A stretch of DNA of 64,000 bases from Desulfobacterales bacterium (GTDB lineage Bacteria > Desulfobacterota > Desulfobacteria > Desulfobacterales > JAAELO01): assembly GCA_024226555.1 (NCBI GenBank), contig JAAELO010000071.1:1-64000 (forward strand). Reading direction: 5' to 3'. Shown piece by piece: positions 28,237 through 39,032 of this stretch. How positions within the stretch are numbered: the stretch's first letter is position 1; each line of letters opens with the position of its first letter. Made by a program: the position numbers and the translations under genes. Below the pieces are notes generated by a model, which was given only the letters and a program-made list of their open reading frames with translations, was not told the origin of the DNA and did no database searches.

Positions 28237-28753
28237 AACCCCTTCCAAACACGTTTTATTAATATATATAAAAAAATCAATTCTTTAAAATTTCACTGTT
28301 TTTCTAAGACGAATTTAAAAAGCAGAAAAGAAAGAACTTAACGATTAATTTCACTGATTAGCATAAGTTAAACAATAATAACAAGTTAAACTTATAAATA
28401 CAAGAGATCTAATCCATAAAATTTTAAAATGCTGATAACATTAATAATTTCTATTTTCTCCATTCCATTTGTGAAATGGTTCATATTTATTTTCATTTTC
28501 CTCTGCTATGCAAGTAAAATTATAATTAATCAGGTATTATTTTGATATAATCAGAATTAATTGTAGAAATGATAAGATTTTAGCCCTAAGTTTTTTTATA
28601 AATACTAACCATTAGAAAAAATTTTATTGTTCTTATTAATGGTATGTTATAAAAAATTAAATTAGAAAATCTTTTCATATTTAACTTAATTCAGAAACTA
28701 AACATATTTTATAGCTCAGTTTATTAACTCTATATAGATGGGGTAGAAACTAA

Positions 28754-31700
28754 ATGGAAAAAAAAGAAAATTCAAAGGAAGGTAAAGGAAAGAAACTCTC
28801 CATGAAGAAGATGAAGAGTCTGTTTTCAAAGAAAAGTCTTATAATTCTTGGTTCAGTAATAGTTGCTGTTTTTCTGATAACCCTTTTAACAGAATTTTTT
28901 ATGGTCACAAGAGTTTCTGATGTGACAGGCCTTGAAGGTGTTGATGCAAGAGGGGGAGAGATAACGATAACATATAGCAGTAAGGTAAAAAGAACGGCCT
29001 ATAAACCTGCTAAAGGTCTGTATACCCGGGTGAAATTGAGTAAAGACCGTTTAGTTGAGACCCACACCCTGTTAAAGCCGACAAAATATAATGCATCATT
29101 TAAATTAATTAAAAGATCCTATCTGCATAAGAGCAAACTCTTTGGTTTCTTTACACCAAAAAAAGAGCTTATTGTAACAACTCAAATAGAAAAAATTTCT
29201 GTAAAATCCTTAATACCTCCTGAAAATAGTAATCCGGCACCAGAAACCATGGATAACCAATTGGTTCTACAGTTTAAAGGTGAAGTCAGGGGTAATTATA
29301 AAAAAGGTGTAAATATTCCTGCTAAAGAAATGTCTTTTGTAAAGATGACTCCAAGCGTTAGTGGATATTTCAGATGGAGTGATGATTCAACTCTGACATT
29401 TAATTTTACCGGAGAAAAACCAAAGTTTGAGACCAAATATGAGTTTGAGATATATCCGGAAAAATTTGTAAATAAAAAATATCAGAACTGGGTTGGGGGA
29501 GATAAAAGAAAATTTTCTGTGAAAACTTCGAAAAATGAGGTTTATATCACCGATTTCTCTCTTAAAAATGATATTAACTGGCAAACCCCTCTAACAATCG
29601 AATTTTCAGGTAATATGGTTAGCGCCCTTGAAGTGCTAAAAAGAAAATCCAAATCTGTAGTTCCAATAAAAATGAGCCCTGAGCCTGGTGGATACTGGAT
29701 CTGGGAAAATGCCAGAACTATTAAATTCAGACCAGATAGTTATACTGGTTGGCCTGTAAGAAAAACCATTAAAGTAAAAATTAAAAATACTATTAACCGT
29801 GATTCTGAAAGAAAATGGAGACCTGGTAAAACAAATGGAGAGTATTCTTTTAATGTATTGCCAAGGTATCAATCAATTAGTTCATACAATCTACATGGCG
29901 AAAAAGTTGAGTTAAATGAAGATCTTATCATCAAATTTTCAAGGGATATAGTTAAAGAGGCTCAAATTGGTAAAAGGGTAGGAAATGGTAATGTTTCCTC
30001 CAAAATACCATTTATATTCGAACCACACATTGCTGGAGAATTTATATGGACAAGACGGGACAAGTTAAAATTTCGTCCTGTAAATCTTTGGTCACAGCTT
30101 AAAGAGTACAAAGTTAAACTTAATCCTGGCTATAATCCGGACCCGCGTTATGAGTGGAAAGGTACCAGGGATTTTAAATTTAAAACTGTTGAAAATGTTG
30201 TTGATGCAAAGTTTTATTTCACACCGGAAAACAGAATATCCCCTTCACGTTTTTTCTCCGAACCTGGTAGATATAAACAAAGTGAAGATGTAAAAACAGA
30301 AGCAAGGCTCTGGATCTTGTTTGATAAGAAGATTGGAAAATTTCTTAAATCAAGGACAGATCTTGAAGATGCTGTTAAAATCACTCCGGCTGTTAAAGGT
30401 AAGTACTCATGGTTGAGTCATAACCTTCTTGAATTTTTACCAGCAGAAAACTGGAAAGAGAAAGAATCCTATAAGATTGATCTTACCAAAAGACTATTTA
30501 CACACCCTGAGCAGCATTTTTATAAAGATAAAAACAAGTTCAAATTTGAAACTGCAAAGAATATAGTTTCTTTTACAACTTTTAATGAAAAGAACAGAAA
30601 CAAAAAAACACCATATGTTCAATGGCCCCATGAAAGTATTGTTATAACTTTTTCCAAAAATATGAAAAATGCTTTAAGTGTAGGAAAAGTTTATGAAACA
30701 AAAAACCTGGAAGCAAAATATCATCCTGTTTTAATAACACCTGCAATAGACGCAACATTTCTATGGAAAACAAAAAGACATTTAATTATAAACCCAAAAA
30801 AATATCTTAAACCAGAGGCTTTATATAGCGTTAATCTTAATAAAGGACTACTACCCCAAAGTGAATCCAAATTTAATATAGGAACTGATTTCTATCTGAA
30901 AACAGATAAAAACTATGTTAATATTTCAAGATTTACACCCCAGGGAAGAGTTGGCAGAAGAATTGTAATCGATGTTAGATTTGATAAGAATATTAAACCT
31001 GAAGCTTTAAAAGTTGGTAGTATTGATAGTGAAAATTTGTTTGCAATTTCGCCAGCAATTAAGGGTGACTGGATTTGGCTGGCCCCTGATAAACTTCAGT
31101 TTAAACCTGTAAATCCGCTTGATTCAACAACAAAATATAAGATCAGTTTTAACGGAAAAAATTTATCAGATAAACAGTTCTCCTTCGCTAAAGGTGTAAT
31201 AAATCAAAAGTTTAGTTTTCACACAAGAGCACTTCATGTTGTTAGTTCCTCAGCAAGATTTGAGTTTAATGAAAAAGATATTTTAAAGCAAAAGTTCTAT
31301 CTTGATTTTGAGCTGTCAGATGCTGTTAAAGATGAGGACCTTAGAAAGCACTTTAGTATATGGTACAAAAAAAGGAAGAGTAATGGTTCATACGTAGAGG
31401 TTCCACTTCTTTATAATCTTCAGAATATGGATAGTGGCTCAAAGCTATTAAGAAAATTCTCTGTTGTCAGTAAATGGATCGATAGACCAGCCAGTGACAG
31501 AAGAATAGAATATAAGATAACTGAAGGTATTTCGCCATTTAAAGGTAATCTTAATATGGCAAACAGCTATTCCAGTTATTTCTATCAGGAAAAACCCAAA
31601 CACATCAGGTTAAACTACGTTAACTGGAGATTTGCAGATAGAAAATATAAAGCTGAACTAACTATAAATGCCCCCGTTGAACCTGAAGTCTTGTCCAGAT

Positions 31701-34700
31701 ATCTGACTATCAAAGACAGGCGTGGTAAAAAATTAAAGTATGATATTGCTGTTACCAATTCAGGAAGCAGTTACAAATTCAAATATGAAATTACTTCAGG
31801 ATTTGATCCGGGTAGTCATTACAACTTTATAATTAAAGAGGGTATGCTTGCAACAGATGGAGCTTTTGTATCAAATACAATCAATAGAGCTTACAACACA
31901 CCGAATTTAAGAACAGAACTAAAGTTTGCTCATAAAGGAAATTTCATCTCTGTAAGAGATCTGAATAAGGTTCCTATACTTTCAACAAACAAAAATGATT
32001 TTAAAATAAGAATTCACAGAATTTACGCTAACAACGTCAGATATTTTCTAAACAATAGAATAAGCAGCTACAGCATCAATGATGTTGCTAAAGAGGTTTA
32101 TAATAAATGGTACAGTGTAAAGAGAAAACTTGGTGGTTATAGTAAAGTTAAAAACAAGCAGGTCGTAACCCATGTTGATATGACCAAGATGTTTAAGGCT
32201 AATAAATATGGTCTTTACAGAATAACAATTGGTTATAATAAAGAGAAAAGATGGTTCCTTGCTACAGATATTGGAATTATTGCAAGAAAAGCAGGGGAAA
32301 GAATAAGTGTCTGGACCAACTCTTTGAATTCCGTTTCAGCCAAATCAAACGTACTTGTTCAGGCTGTAGACAGATGGAATCAGGTTGTTGGGTCTGGCTA
32401 TACAGATGGTAACGGATTTGTTCAGATTAAAACAGGGAAAAACCGTGTAACACATCTTATAGCAAAACAAGGTGAAGACTACTCCTTTATCCATTTTCAA
32501 AAGCATAAGGATTCCATGAAGGGATTCGATATTGAAGGAGTTCCCCACGCAAGGAGTTTTTTAAGGTCATACATTTATTCCGACAGAGGTGTATACAGAC
32601 CAGGGGATAAAGTTCATTTAGTAACAGTAACCCGTGGTAAGGAAGGAGCGCTTCCCCGAAATTTTAATGTGAAATTCAGATTAACTGATCCTGTTGGAAA
32701 AACAATTGTTAATGAAAGGTACAAGCTTGGCAAAGACGGACTTTTTGTTTACGATTTCAGAGTTCCTGCAGAAGCTAAAACAGGTAAGTGGAACGCATCT
32801 GTATATTGGGGTAGTAGTCTCAAAGGTAATTACACCTTTCAGGTGGAAGAGTTTATACCAAATAAGATAAAAGTAGGTTTAAAACTTATTAGTAAAAACA
32901 TCCACACCGGAGAGAAGCTTAAATTCAGAGTAAAGGCAAATAACCTTTTCGGTCCACCAGCATCAAACAGGCCCGTTAGAGGAAGGATAAATCTAAGATC
33001 AACAAACTTTAAACCAGAGGGTTTCTATAAGTATTCGTTTGGTAATGCAGATACTATATTCAAAAGGATTGATCACGAACTTGCTGAAAACAAGTTAAGT
33101 GATGAAGGTATATATGATTATGAATATACAGTTCCTGAAGGTATAAAGTCACCATCCGGTTTAAGAGCTTCCTATTCAGCCACCGTAATAGATGATGGTG
33201 GTAGAGCTGTTTCGAGTTATGGATCTGTAAATGTCCTTATGTATAGTCAATTTGTTGGAGTCAGCAAACTTACCAAAGATATCTCTAAAATAGATAACCC
33301 CGTTGGTTTCAGTGTGGTGAATGTGGACTCTAAAGGAAAGCAAATTGCAAGAGCTCAGCAAAAGCTTACCGTAAAGATATACAGAAATAAGAAAATTACA
33401 CACTATAGAAAAAATACCCGTGGTTATTATAGATATGTAACAGAAAATGAGAGAGTTCTTGTTGAGGAGTTAAATGATCCAAGGTCTTCTGATGGAAAAT
33501 TCTTTTTCACACCAAAGTACAGTGGCCAGCATATTGTGGAGGTGGAAGATCAGGTTGGAAAGCAGGTAACACACTATAAATTTAATGTCAGAGGTGGTGA
33601 GGACAGAGGATTTATTGAGATAGCAGATAAAGTTGAATTTAAAGTTTTAAACAGCTCCCCATCTGTGAATGACACACTGAGAGTTGAAGTCAGAACTCCA
33701 ATCTATCCCGGTAAAATATTGATAACAGGGGAAAGAGAAAAAGTTCTTTTCAAAAAAGTTATAATGGTCCAGAAACCAAAAACTGTGGTTTCTATTCCTG
33801 TTAGCAGCAGTTTCTTTCCAAACTTTTACCTTACTGCAATGGCTATAAAGCCAGTTAAAAGAGGTAGTAGTAAAGATCCTATTTACACAACAGGAATTCT
33901 GAATGTTAATGTGAAAAACAGATCTCACACCCCTACACTTAAGTTGATTGCACCTGGAAGAGTAAACCCAAATGGAAAGTTGACAGTAAAAGTAAAAGTC
34001 AGCGATATGAACAACTCCAAAATGCATTTTACAATCGCTGCTGTGGATGAAGGAATTCTGTCCCTGACAAAATATAAACTTCCTGTAATGAACAACTACT
34101 TCAATAGAAAGCTTAGACTTGAAGTTGGTCATTATTCAATGTACCCACTAATTATGCCATATGAACCGGATGTTAAGTACAATATTCATCCATCTGGTGA
34201 TACTCCTTCAAGAAGTTTAGTCAGGAAGAAGAGAGTTAACCCCGAATCAAGCCAGAGAGTGAAATCCACAGCTCTATGGTCCGGACTTCTCAAGTTCGAT
34301 AAAAATGGTGAAGGGACTGTAACATTTGATGTTCCAAACTTTAATGGAACACTCAGGGTTATGGCCGTTGCTTTTGGTGATAAGCGTTTTGCTTCAAGTA
34401 AAAAAGCTGTTGTTGTTCGTGATAAGCTTGTAATGAAACCAACTCTTCCAAGGTTCCTTGCAACGGGAGATGATTTCATTATACCTGTTAACCTGTTTAA
34501 TGGTGCAAGCCGCGGAGATGACATTAAGGTTACTCTTAAAACAACAGAACATGTAACATTAAGAGGGTCTGCAACAAAAAGTGTATATGTGAATAATAAC
34601 AGAGATGGAGCTTTGGGATTTGCCATCAAAGTTAATAACATTCTTGGATTATCAGAGTTTATATTAATTGCCGAAGGTGCCGGAGAGACCACCCGGAAAA

Positions 34701-36292
34701 TTATTAAAATTCCTGTGCGAACGCCAGGCTCTATTGTTTCGGTTATGGATAGTGGAAGTGTTGATAAACTGTCCCCTAAAACAATCAAACTTCCAAAAAG
34801 ATTTGTTGAGGGTACCCAGGATTTTGCAATGAAGATCACTTCAAATAAACTTACCCAGTTTCAGAATGGTCTTAAATATTTGCTAAAATATCCACACGGT
34901 TGTCTGGAACAAACCACATCTAAATTGTTCCCACTACTATATTTTTCTGATCTTGCAGAATCTTCCGGCAATATGTTTCCAAAAGGAAGAAGAGCAAGAT
35001 ATTATCTGAAAGAGGGTATTAAAAAGATTGAGAGAATGCAGCTTGAAAATGGTGCTTTCTCATACTGGGAGGGCGGAAGAAGTGTTAATAAATGGGCATT
35101 TGTATATGCGGCTCATTTTATTGTTGAAGCAAAACGAGCAGGTCTCAAAATAGATACAGATATATGGAATAACATGTTCTATCAGCTTGAGCAGATGACC
35201 TCAGTTGCTCTGTCCGGTATCAATATAAATGATAGAAATTACGGAATAAGCCATTATATATATTCTCTTTATGTTATGGCCCTTGGCGGAGAAAATGTTT
35301 ATTCCAAGCTTAACTACGTATATGAAAAATATGGTGAAGAGATAAAGTTGCATAATAAAGCAAGATTGGCAGCATCATTTGCTATCCTAGGTCATAAAGA
35401 AACTGCTAATAAAATTATTGCAGGAATATCTGACTTTTCAAGTTATGACTCGAATTACTACGATACCGGTGGAAATTTTGGATCAAGTGTTCGGGACCTT
35501 TCCATTGTTCTTGATTCTGTGATTTCGGTTAATTCATCTGCAAAAGTTATCCCGATTCTTGTGGATAAAATTGCAAATAAAGCTTCCTATGGTAGATGGG
35601 GTTCCACTCAGGAGAATGCCTATGCTTTCTTAGCAATTGGTAAAGCACTCTCTAAAAGCAGTTCCATGAGGACGAAACTGAAAATCAGACTTGGTGATGG
35701 AACAATCGTTCCTTTTAAGAGAGAAGTTTTACTTAAAACACCAGAGCTCTTAAAAGGAGAAGTCAGATTAGAAGTAAAAGGTAAAGGAGAGATATCATTC
35801 CTTTGGGAAGCAACAGGAATTGATAAGAATCCTGCATCACTTCAGGATGATAAGGGTGTTAAAATAAGAAGAGCATTCCTTGACAGAAACGGAAAGAAAG
35901 TGAAGCTTTCTGATATAAAGCAGGGAGACCTTCTTGTGGCAGAAATTACAATGAAGTCATCTTCCGGAACCCTTGAAAACTTTGCTATTACAGATCTGCT
36001 TCCAATGGGATTTGAAATTGAAAACACAAGACTTGCAACAAGTGCTTCACTGCCTTGGATCAAGCAAGGCGTAACACCTGATCATCTGGATATCAGAGAT
36101 GACAGAATAAATCTGTTCGTCACAGTGGATGAAAGAGAGAGGAAGTACTACTATACAGTTCGGGCTGTTACAGTAGGAAACTTTAAAATACCTTTTATTC
36201 ATGGGGAAGCTATGTACAATCCAGCTATTTTTAGTAAAGCAGATAGTGCTCAGCTTAAAATCAAACTTCCGGTGATTCAAAACGGTAATTAA
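28754..36292 (+). CDS. Giant membrane-anchored alpha-2-macroglobulin with six N-terminal Ig-like repeats
   Basis: 2512 residues, much larger than the roughly 1650 of E. coli YfhM. An N-terminal membrane anchor (about residues 28-50) lies after a Lys-rich cytoplasmic tail, then six repeats of about 104-122 residues, each with a G-x-(F/Y/W)-x-W pattern and a (L/I)-x-(F/I)-x-P strand (W near 207, 314, 431, 552, 671, 774). Then come the MG2-type RGVYRPGDK (about 1280), an AVDEGILSL segment (about 1763), the A2M domain (about 1838-1895) and the thioester PHGCLEQTT with Cys2050-Glu2052-Gln2053. It should trap peptidases at the inner membrane. pbpC follows 361 bp later on the same strand, the classical pairing, but a terminator and a MITE lie in between. 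Confidence 0.9.
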   Translation: MEKKENSKEGKGKKLSMKKMKSLFSKKSLIILGSVIVAVFLITLLTEFFMVTRVSDVTGLEGVDARGGEITITYSSKVKRTAYKPAKGLYTRVKLSKDRLVETHTLLKPTKYNASFKLIKRSYLHKSKLFGFFTPKKELIVTTQIEKISVKSLIPPENSNPAPETMDNQLVLQFKGEVRGNYKKGVNIPAKEMSFVKMTPSVSGYFRWSDDSTLTFNFTGEKPKFETKYEFEIYPEKFVNKKYQNWVGGDKRKFSVKTSKNEVYITDFSLKNDINWQTPLTIEFSGNMVSALEVLKRKSKSVVPIKMSPEPGGYWIWENARTIKFRPDSYTGWPVRKTIKVKIKNTINRDSERKWRPGKTNGEYSFNVLPRYQSISSYNLHGEKVELNEDLIIKFSRDIVKEAQIGKRVGNGNVSSKIPFIFEPHIAGEFIWTRRDKLKFRPVNLWSQLKEYKVKLNPGYNPDPRYEWKGTRDFKFKTVENVVDAKFYFTPENRISPSRFFSEPGRYKQSEDVKTEARLWILFDKKIGKFLKSRTDLEDAVKITPAVKGKYSWLSHNLLEFLPAENWKEKESYKIDLTKRLFTHPEQHFYKDKNKFKFETAKNIVSFTTFNEKNRNKKTPYVQWPHESIVITFSKNMKNALSVGKVYETKNLEAKYHPVLITPAIDATFLWKTKRHLIINPKKYLKPEALYSVNLNKGLLPQSESKFNIGTDFYLKTDKNYVNISRFTPQGRVGRRIVIDVRFDKNIKPEALKVGSIDSENLFAISPAIKGDWIWLAPDKLQFKPVNPLDSTTKYKISFNGKNLSDKQFSFAKGVINQKFSFHTRALHVVSSSARFEFNEKDILKQKFYLDFELSDAVKDEDLRKHFSIWYKKRKSNGSYVEVPLLYNLQNMDSGSKLLRKFSVVSKWIDRPASDRRIEYKITEGISPFKGNLNMANSYSSYFYQEKPKHIRLNYVNWRFADRKYKAELTINAPVEPEVLSRYLTIKDRRGKKLKYDIAVTNSGSSYKFKYEITSGFDPGSHYNFIIKEGMLATDGAFVSNTINRAYNTPNLRTELKFAHKGNFISVRDLNKVPILSTNKNDFKIRIHRIYANNVRYFLNNRISSYSINDVAKEVYNKWYSVKRKLGGYSKVKNKQVVTHVDMTKMFKANKYGLYRITIGYNKEKRWFLATDIGIIARKAGERISVWTNSLNSVSAKSNVLVQAVDRWNQVVGSGYTDGNGFVQIKTGKNRVTHLIAKQGEDYSFIHFQKHKDSMKGFDIEGVPHARSFLRSYIYSDRGVYRPGDKVHLVTVTRGKEGALPRNFNVKFRLTDPVGKTIVNERYKLGKDGLFVYDFRVPAEAKTGKWNASVYWGSSLKGNYTFQVEEFIPNKIKVGLKLISKNIHTGEKLKFRVKANNLFGPPASNRPVRGRINLRSTNFKPEGFYKYSFGNADTIFKRIDHELAENKLSDEGIYDYEYTVPEGIKSPSGLRASYSATVIDDGGRAVSSYGSVNVLMYSQFVGVSKLTKDISKIDNPVGFSVVNVDSKGKQIARAQQKLTVKIYRNKKITHYRKNTRGYYRYVTENERVLVEELNDPRSSDGKFFFTPKYSGQHIVEVEDQVGKQVTHYKFNVRGGEDRGFIEIADKVEFKVLNSSPSVNDTLRVEVRTPIYPGKILITGEREKVLFKKVIMVQKPKTVVSIPVSSSFFPNFYLTAMAIKPVKRGSSKDPIYTTGILNVNVKNRSHTPTLKLIAPGRVNPNGKLTVKVKVSDMNNSKMHFTIAAVDEGILSLTKYKLPVMNNYFNRKLRLEVGHYSMYPLIMPYEPDVKYNIHPSGDTPSRSLVRKKRVNPESSQRVKSTALWSGLLKFDKNGEGTVTFDVPNFNGTLRVMAVAFGDKRFASSKKAVVVRDKLVMKPTLPRFLATGDDFIIPVNLFNGASRGDDIKVTLKTTEHVTLRGSATKSVYVNNNRDGALGFAIKVNNILGLSEFILIAEGAGETTRKIIKIPVRTPGSIVSVMDSGSVDKLSPKTIKLPKRFVEGTQDFAMKITSNKLTQFQNGLKYLLKYPHGCLEQTTSKLFPLLYFSDLAESSGNMFPKGRRARYYLKEGIKKIERMQLENGAFSYWEGGRSVNKWAFVYAAHFIVEAKRAGLKIDTDIWNNMFYQLEQMTSVALSGININDRNYGISHYIYSLYVMALGGENVYSKLNYVYEKYGEEIKLHNKARLAASFAILGHKETANKIIAGISDFSSYDSNYYDTGGNFGSSVRDLSIVLDSVISVNSSAKVIPILVDKIANKASYGRWGSTQENAYAFLAIGKALSKSSSMRTKLKIRLGDGTIVPFKREVLLKTPELLKGEVRLEVKGKGEISFLWEATGIDKNPASLQDDKGVKIRRAFLDRNGKKVKLSDIKQGDLLVAEITMKSSSGTLENFAITDLLPMGFEIENTRLATSASLPWIKQGVTPDHLDIRDDRINLFVTVDERERKYYYTVRAVTVGNFKIPFIHGEAMYNPAIFSKADSAQLKIKLPVIQNGN

Positions 36293-36321
36293 TTTTTAGT
36301 TTGTTGAGTATATGAAATAAC

Positions 36322-36354
36322 TTTATGCACATGGATTTAATCCATGTGCATAAA
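36322..36354 (+). terminator. Perfect 14-bp hairpin after the alpha-2-macroglobulin gene
   Basis: TTTATGCACATGGA pairs perfectly with TCCATGTGCATAAA over a 5-base loop. The T run is short, so this may be partial termination before pbpC. Confidence 0.6.
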
Positions 36355-36493
36355 CTTTATATAAGACCCTGCCGGGAGCCAAACTTTTGAACAACCTACA
36401 TAAAAAACTCTAAAAACGTAAGTTTTTTATTCAAGGTTTGACAAACTGGTTTTTAAAAGTCCATAAGTTTACTGCCAGAGGCGGTTTTTCATT

Positions 36494-36630
36494 TAAAGGG
36501 AACCTCTAATAATTAAATTTTTGGATGAAATACAAAGCATTTCAAAAAATAACGAGCCGATTTTATTACAGTTTTTTTTGGAAATAACAATGTATTTCGC
36601 CAAAAGAGAGGTTATTAGAGATTCCCTAAA
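36494..36630 (+). mobile_element. MITE copy 2 with TAAA target duplication
   Basis: The core at 36498-36626 (129 bp) has ends GGGAACCTCTAATAA and TTATTAGAGATTCCC, flanked by TAAA at 36494-36497 and 36627-36630. It sits between the alpha-2-macroglobulin and pbpC genes, ending 27 bp before the pbpC start. Confidence 0.85.
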
Positions 36631-36653
36631 GCAAATGTTAAGGTTTTTGTTTA

Positions 36654-39032
36654 ATGTTAAAAAGATATATGTACAGATTGTTTGTTGTGTTGCTTTATGG
36701 ATTCACGGCTCTACTTTTATCCTTAGCTTTTATAACGCTTCCTGAAGACAAATTATCACCACATCAGGCATATCGGTTTTATGACAGGAATGATCAGCTT
36801 ATTGCGACTCTCATAGCTGAAGATGAAACTTTCCGAATGCATATACCTTTAAAGAAGATATCTCCTCTGTTTATAAAAACTCTTCTGACCCATGAAGACC
36901 AGTATTTCTACTCACATTTTGGTGTAAACCCTTTATCAATAATTCGTGCTGCATTCTCAAATTTAAAAGAGGGACGTGTTGTTTCAGGTGGTTCAACAAT
37001 CACTATGCAGTTAGCGCGGATGATAGAAAGGAGAGACAGGAACCTCTGGTCTAAAATAATTGAAGCATTAAGAGCCATAAGGCTGGAGTTAAAATACAGT
37101 AAGGATGAAATACTGGCACACTATCTTGCCCTTGCTCCATATGGAGGTAATATTGAAGGTGTTCAGGCAGCATCATACAGCTATTTTGGAAAACCAGCTT
37201 CCGAATTAAGTATAGGCGAAATTGCTCTTTTAGTTGGTATTCCAAAATCTCCGACAAAGTACAGGCCCGATAGACATCCGGAAAGGGCAATTATTGTGAG
37301 GAATTCAATACTTGTAAAGATGGTGGATAATGGTTTGATTAATAAACTGCAGTATGAAAGAGGTCTTAGGGAACCGGTAGACGTTAAAAGAAAGCGTTTA
37401 AGAAACATAATTCCCCATTTTGCCTGGATGAACCGGCTTGAAACTCCAAAGAAGTATATCTACAGAACCACAATAGATGAAAATATTCAGGTAAGGGTCA
37501 CTAAGCTTCTAAAAAACTATATTGCTACTCTGGAAGATTATAATATAACCAATGCTTCAGCGGTCGTGATAGACAATAAAACATCTGAGGTGAGAGCTGT
37601 TGTTGGTTCAGTTGATTATTTTTCTGTCGATGCTCTCGGTGCAAATAATGGAGCATTCATTCCAAGATCCCCGGGGTCAACACTGAAACCTTTTTTATAT
37701 GGGATAGGTTTTCAGGATGGAGCCATAGCTGAAAAAACTATTTTATATGACATTCCGATAAATTACGCAGGTTATTCACCGGAAAACTACAGTAAGGAAT
37801 TTACAGGAACTGTAACCGTTGATGAAGCTTTGACAGAATCTTTAAATGTTGTTGCTGTGAGGTTAAGCAGAAAACTTGGGTATAAGAAACTCTATAATCT
37901 TCTGAAAAAAGGAGGAGTTTCATCTCTTAATAAACCCGTTGATTATTATGGCTTACCTCTGGTTTTAGGAGGAGTTGAGTTAAAACTTGTTGAGCTTGTT
38001 AATCTTTATTCAGGTTTGGCAAGAGGGGGCGTATACAGATCTTTTAAAACAATGAAAGAAAATAAAATATTCAAAAAAGAGGAAGATGTCAGAATTCTGT
38101 CCAAAGAGGCAACATGGCTCGTCTCTCACATAATGAAAGATGTGGAAAGGCCGGATTTTCCCGAGAGTTGGATGTTTACAAAGAACAGGCCGGATATTGC
38201 TTGGAAAACAGGAACTTCATATGCACATCAGGATGCCTGGAGTGTTGGCTTCACCCCTGAATATACAATAGGTGTATGGCTTGGAAATTTTAACGGATCA
38301 CTCTCCAAAGGGCTTTCAGGAAGTGGAACAGCAGCCCCGGTTCTTTTTGATATTTTCCAGGCGTGCCTTCCATCTGTTCGAAAAAGTTGGAGCAAACGAC
38401 CAGAGGCTGTGGTGAATAGAAAAGTGTGTATGGTTAGCGGTAAAACTCCTTCGAGATTTTGTAAAAACCTTGTTTCAGAATTATATATAAAAGATCTGGA
38501 TGGAAAAACCATATCTGAAAATTGTGATATTCATCAGGAGATAGCAGTGGACATAAGATCCGGAAAGCAAGCTGTTTCTGAAACCCCTAAAAAATATATC
38601 AGAAAAAAGATATATGAGATCTGGCCATCAGAGGTCGCAACATTTCTTTATAAACATGGTGTCCCTGTTCGAAAAGTTCCTCCCTATGAAAGTTCGTCAA
38701 TGGCAGGTCAAAAATATTATGACCCTGTGATTTTGTCACCTGTGAAAAATACAATCTATTATAAAAGATTTGATAAAGTTGATCCGGAAGACCATGGAAT
38801 AAAGTTATCGTGTGCAATTACAAATCGCTGTCGAAAAGGATTTTGGTTTTTAAACAATAAAATTATTGCAGAAACTGATCTTTCAAAGGATATTATAATA
38901 AATCCGGGACCTGGAGAATATGACATTATGCTGCTTGATGATACAGGTGGAAAAGCAACAGTAAAGCTTACAATAAAAGATAGCAGGGAGCTTATAGAAC
39001 AAAAACCGGAAGAAAACCCTAAGGAGTATTGA
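36654..39032 (+). CDS. pbpC: Penicillin-binding protein 1C
   Basis: Bifunctional peptidoglycan synthase of 792 residues. An N-terminal membrane anchor (about residues 8-28) is followed by a GT51 glycosyltransferase domain (about 50-220) with HEDQYFYSHFGVNP (catalytic Glu) and GGSTITMQLAR. The transpeptidase domain (about 290-545) has SPGSTLKPF (SxxK), SLNVV (SxN) and KTGTSY (KTG). The C-terminal BiPBP_C domain (about 690-780) carries NRCRKGFWFLNN. It is paired with the preceding alpha-2-macroglobulin, as in E. coli, where the two are thought to guard and repair the wall after peptidase attack. The SD is weak (AAGG). Membrane protein 39032 overlaps its stop by one base. Confidence 0.95.
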   Translation: MLKRYMYRLFVVLLYGFTALLLSLAFITLPEDKLSPHQAYRFYDRNDQLIATLIAEDETFRMHIPLKKISPLFIKTLLTHEDQYFYSHFGVNPLSIIRAAFSNLKEGRVVSGGSTITMQLARMIERRDRNLWSKIIEALRAIRLELKYSKDEILAHYLALAPYGGNIEGVQAASYSYFGKPASELSIGEIALLVGIPKSPTKYRPDRHPERAIIVRNSILVKMVDNGLINKLQYERGLREPVDVKRKRLRNIIPHFAWMNRLETPKKYIYRTTIDENIQVRVTKLLKNYIATLEDYNITNASAVVIDNKTSEVRAVVGSVDYFSVDALGANNGAFIPRSPGSTLKPFLYGIGFQDGAIAEKTILYDIPINYAGYSPENYSKEFTGTVTVDEALTESLNVVAVRLSRKLGYKKLYNLLKKGGVSSLNKPVDYYGLPLVLGGVELKLVELVNLYSGLARGGVYRSFKTMKENKIFKKEEDVRILSKEATWLVSHIMKDVERPDFPESWMFTKNRPDIAWKTGTSYAHQDAWSVGFTPEYTIGVWLGNFNGSLSKGLSGSGTAAPVLFDIFQACLPSVRKSWSKRPEAVVNRKVCMVSGKTPSRFCKNLVSELYIKDLDGKTISENCDIHQEIAVDIRSGKQAVSETPKKYIRKKIYEIWPSEVATFLYKHGVPVRKVPPYESSSMAGQKYYDPVILSPVKNTIYYKRFDKVDPEDHGIKLSCAITNRCRKGFWFLNNKIIAETDLSKDIIINPGPGEYDIMLLDDTGGKATVKLTIKDSRELIEQKPEENPKEY

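Noticed and set aside
33647-34839. Minus-strand open frames of 161 and 217 codons inside the giant alpha-2-macroglobulin gene
   Set aside because: Antisense shadows of a conserved gene; their residue composition reflects the reverse of the coding strand.
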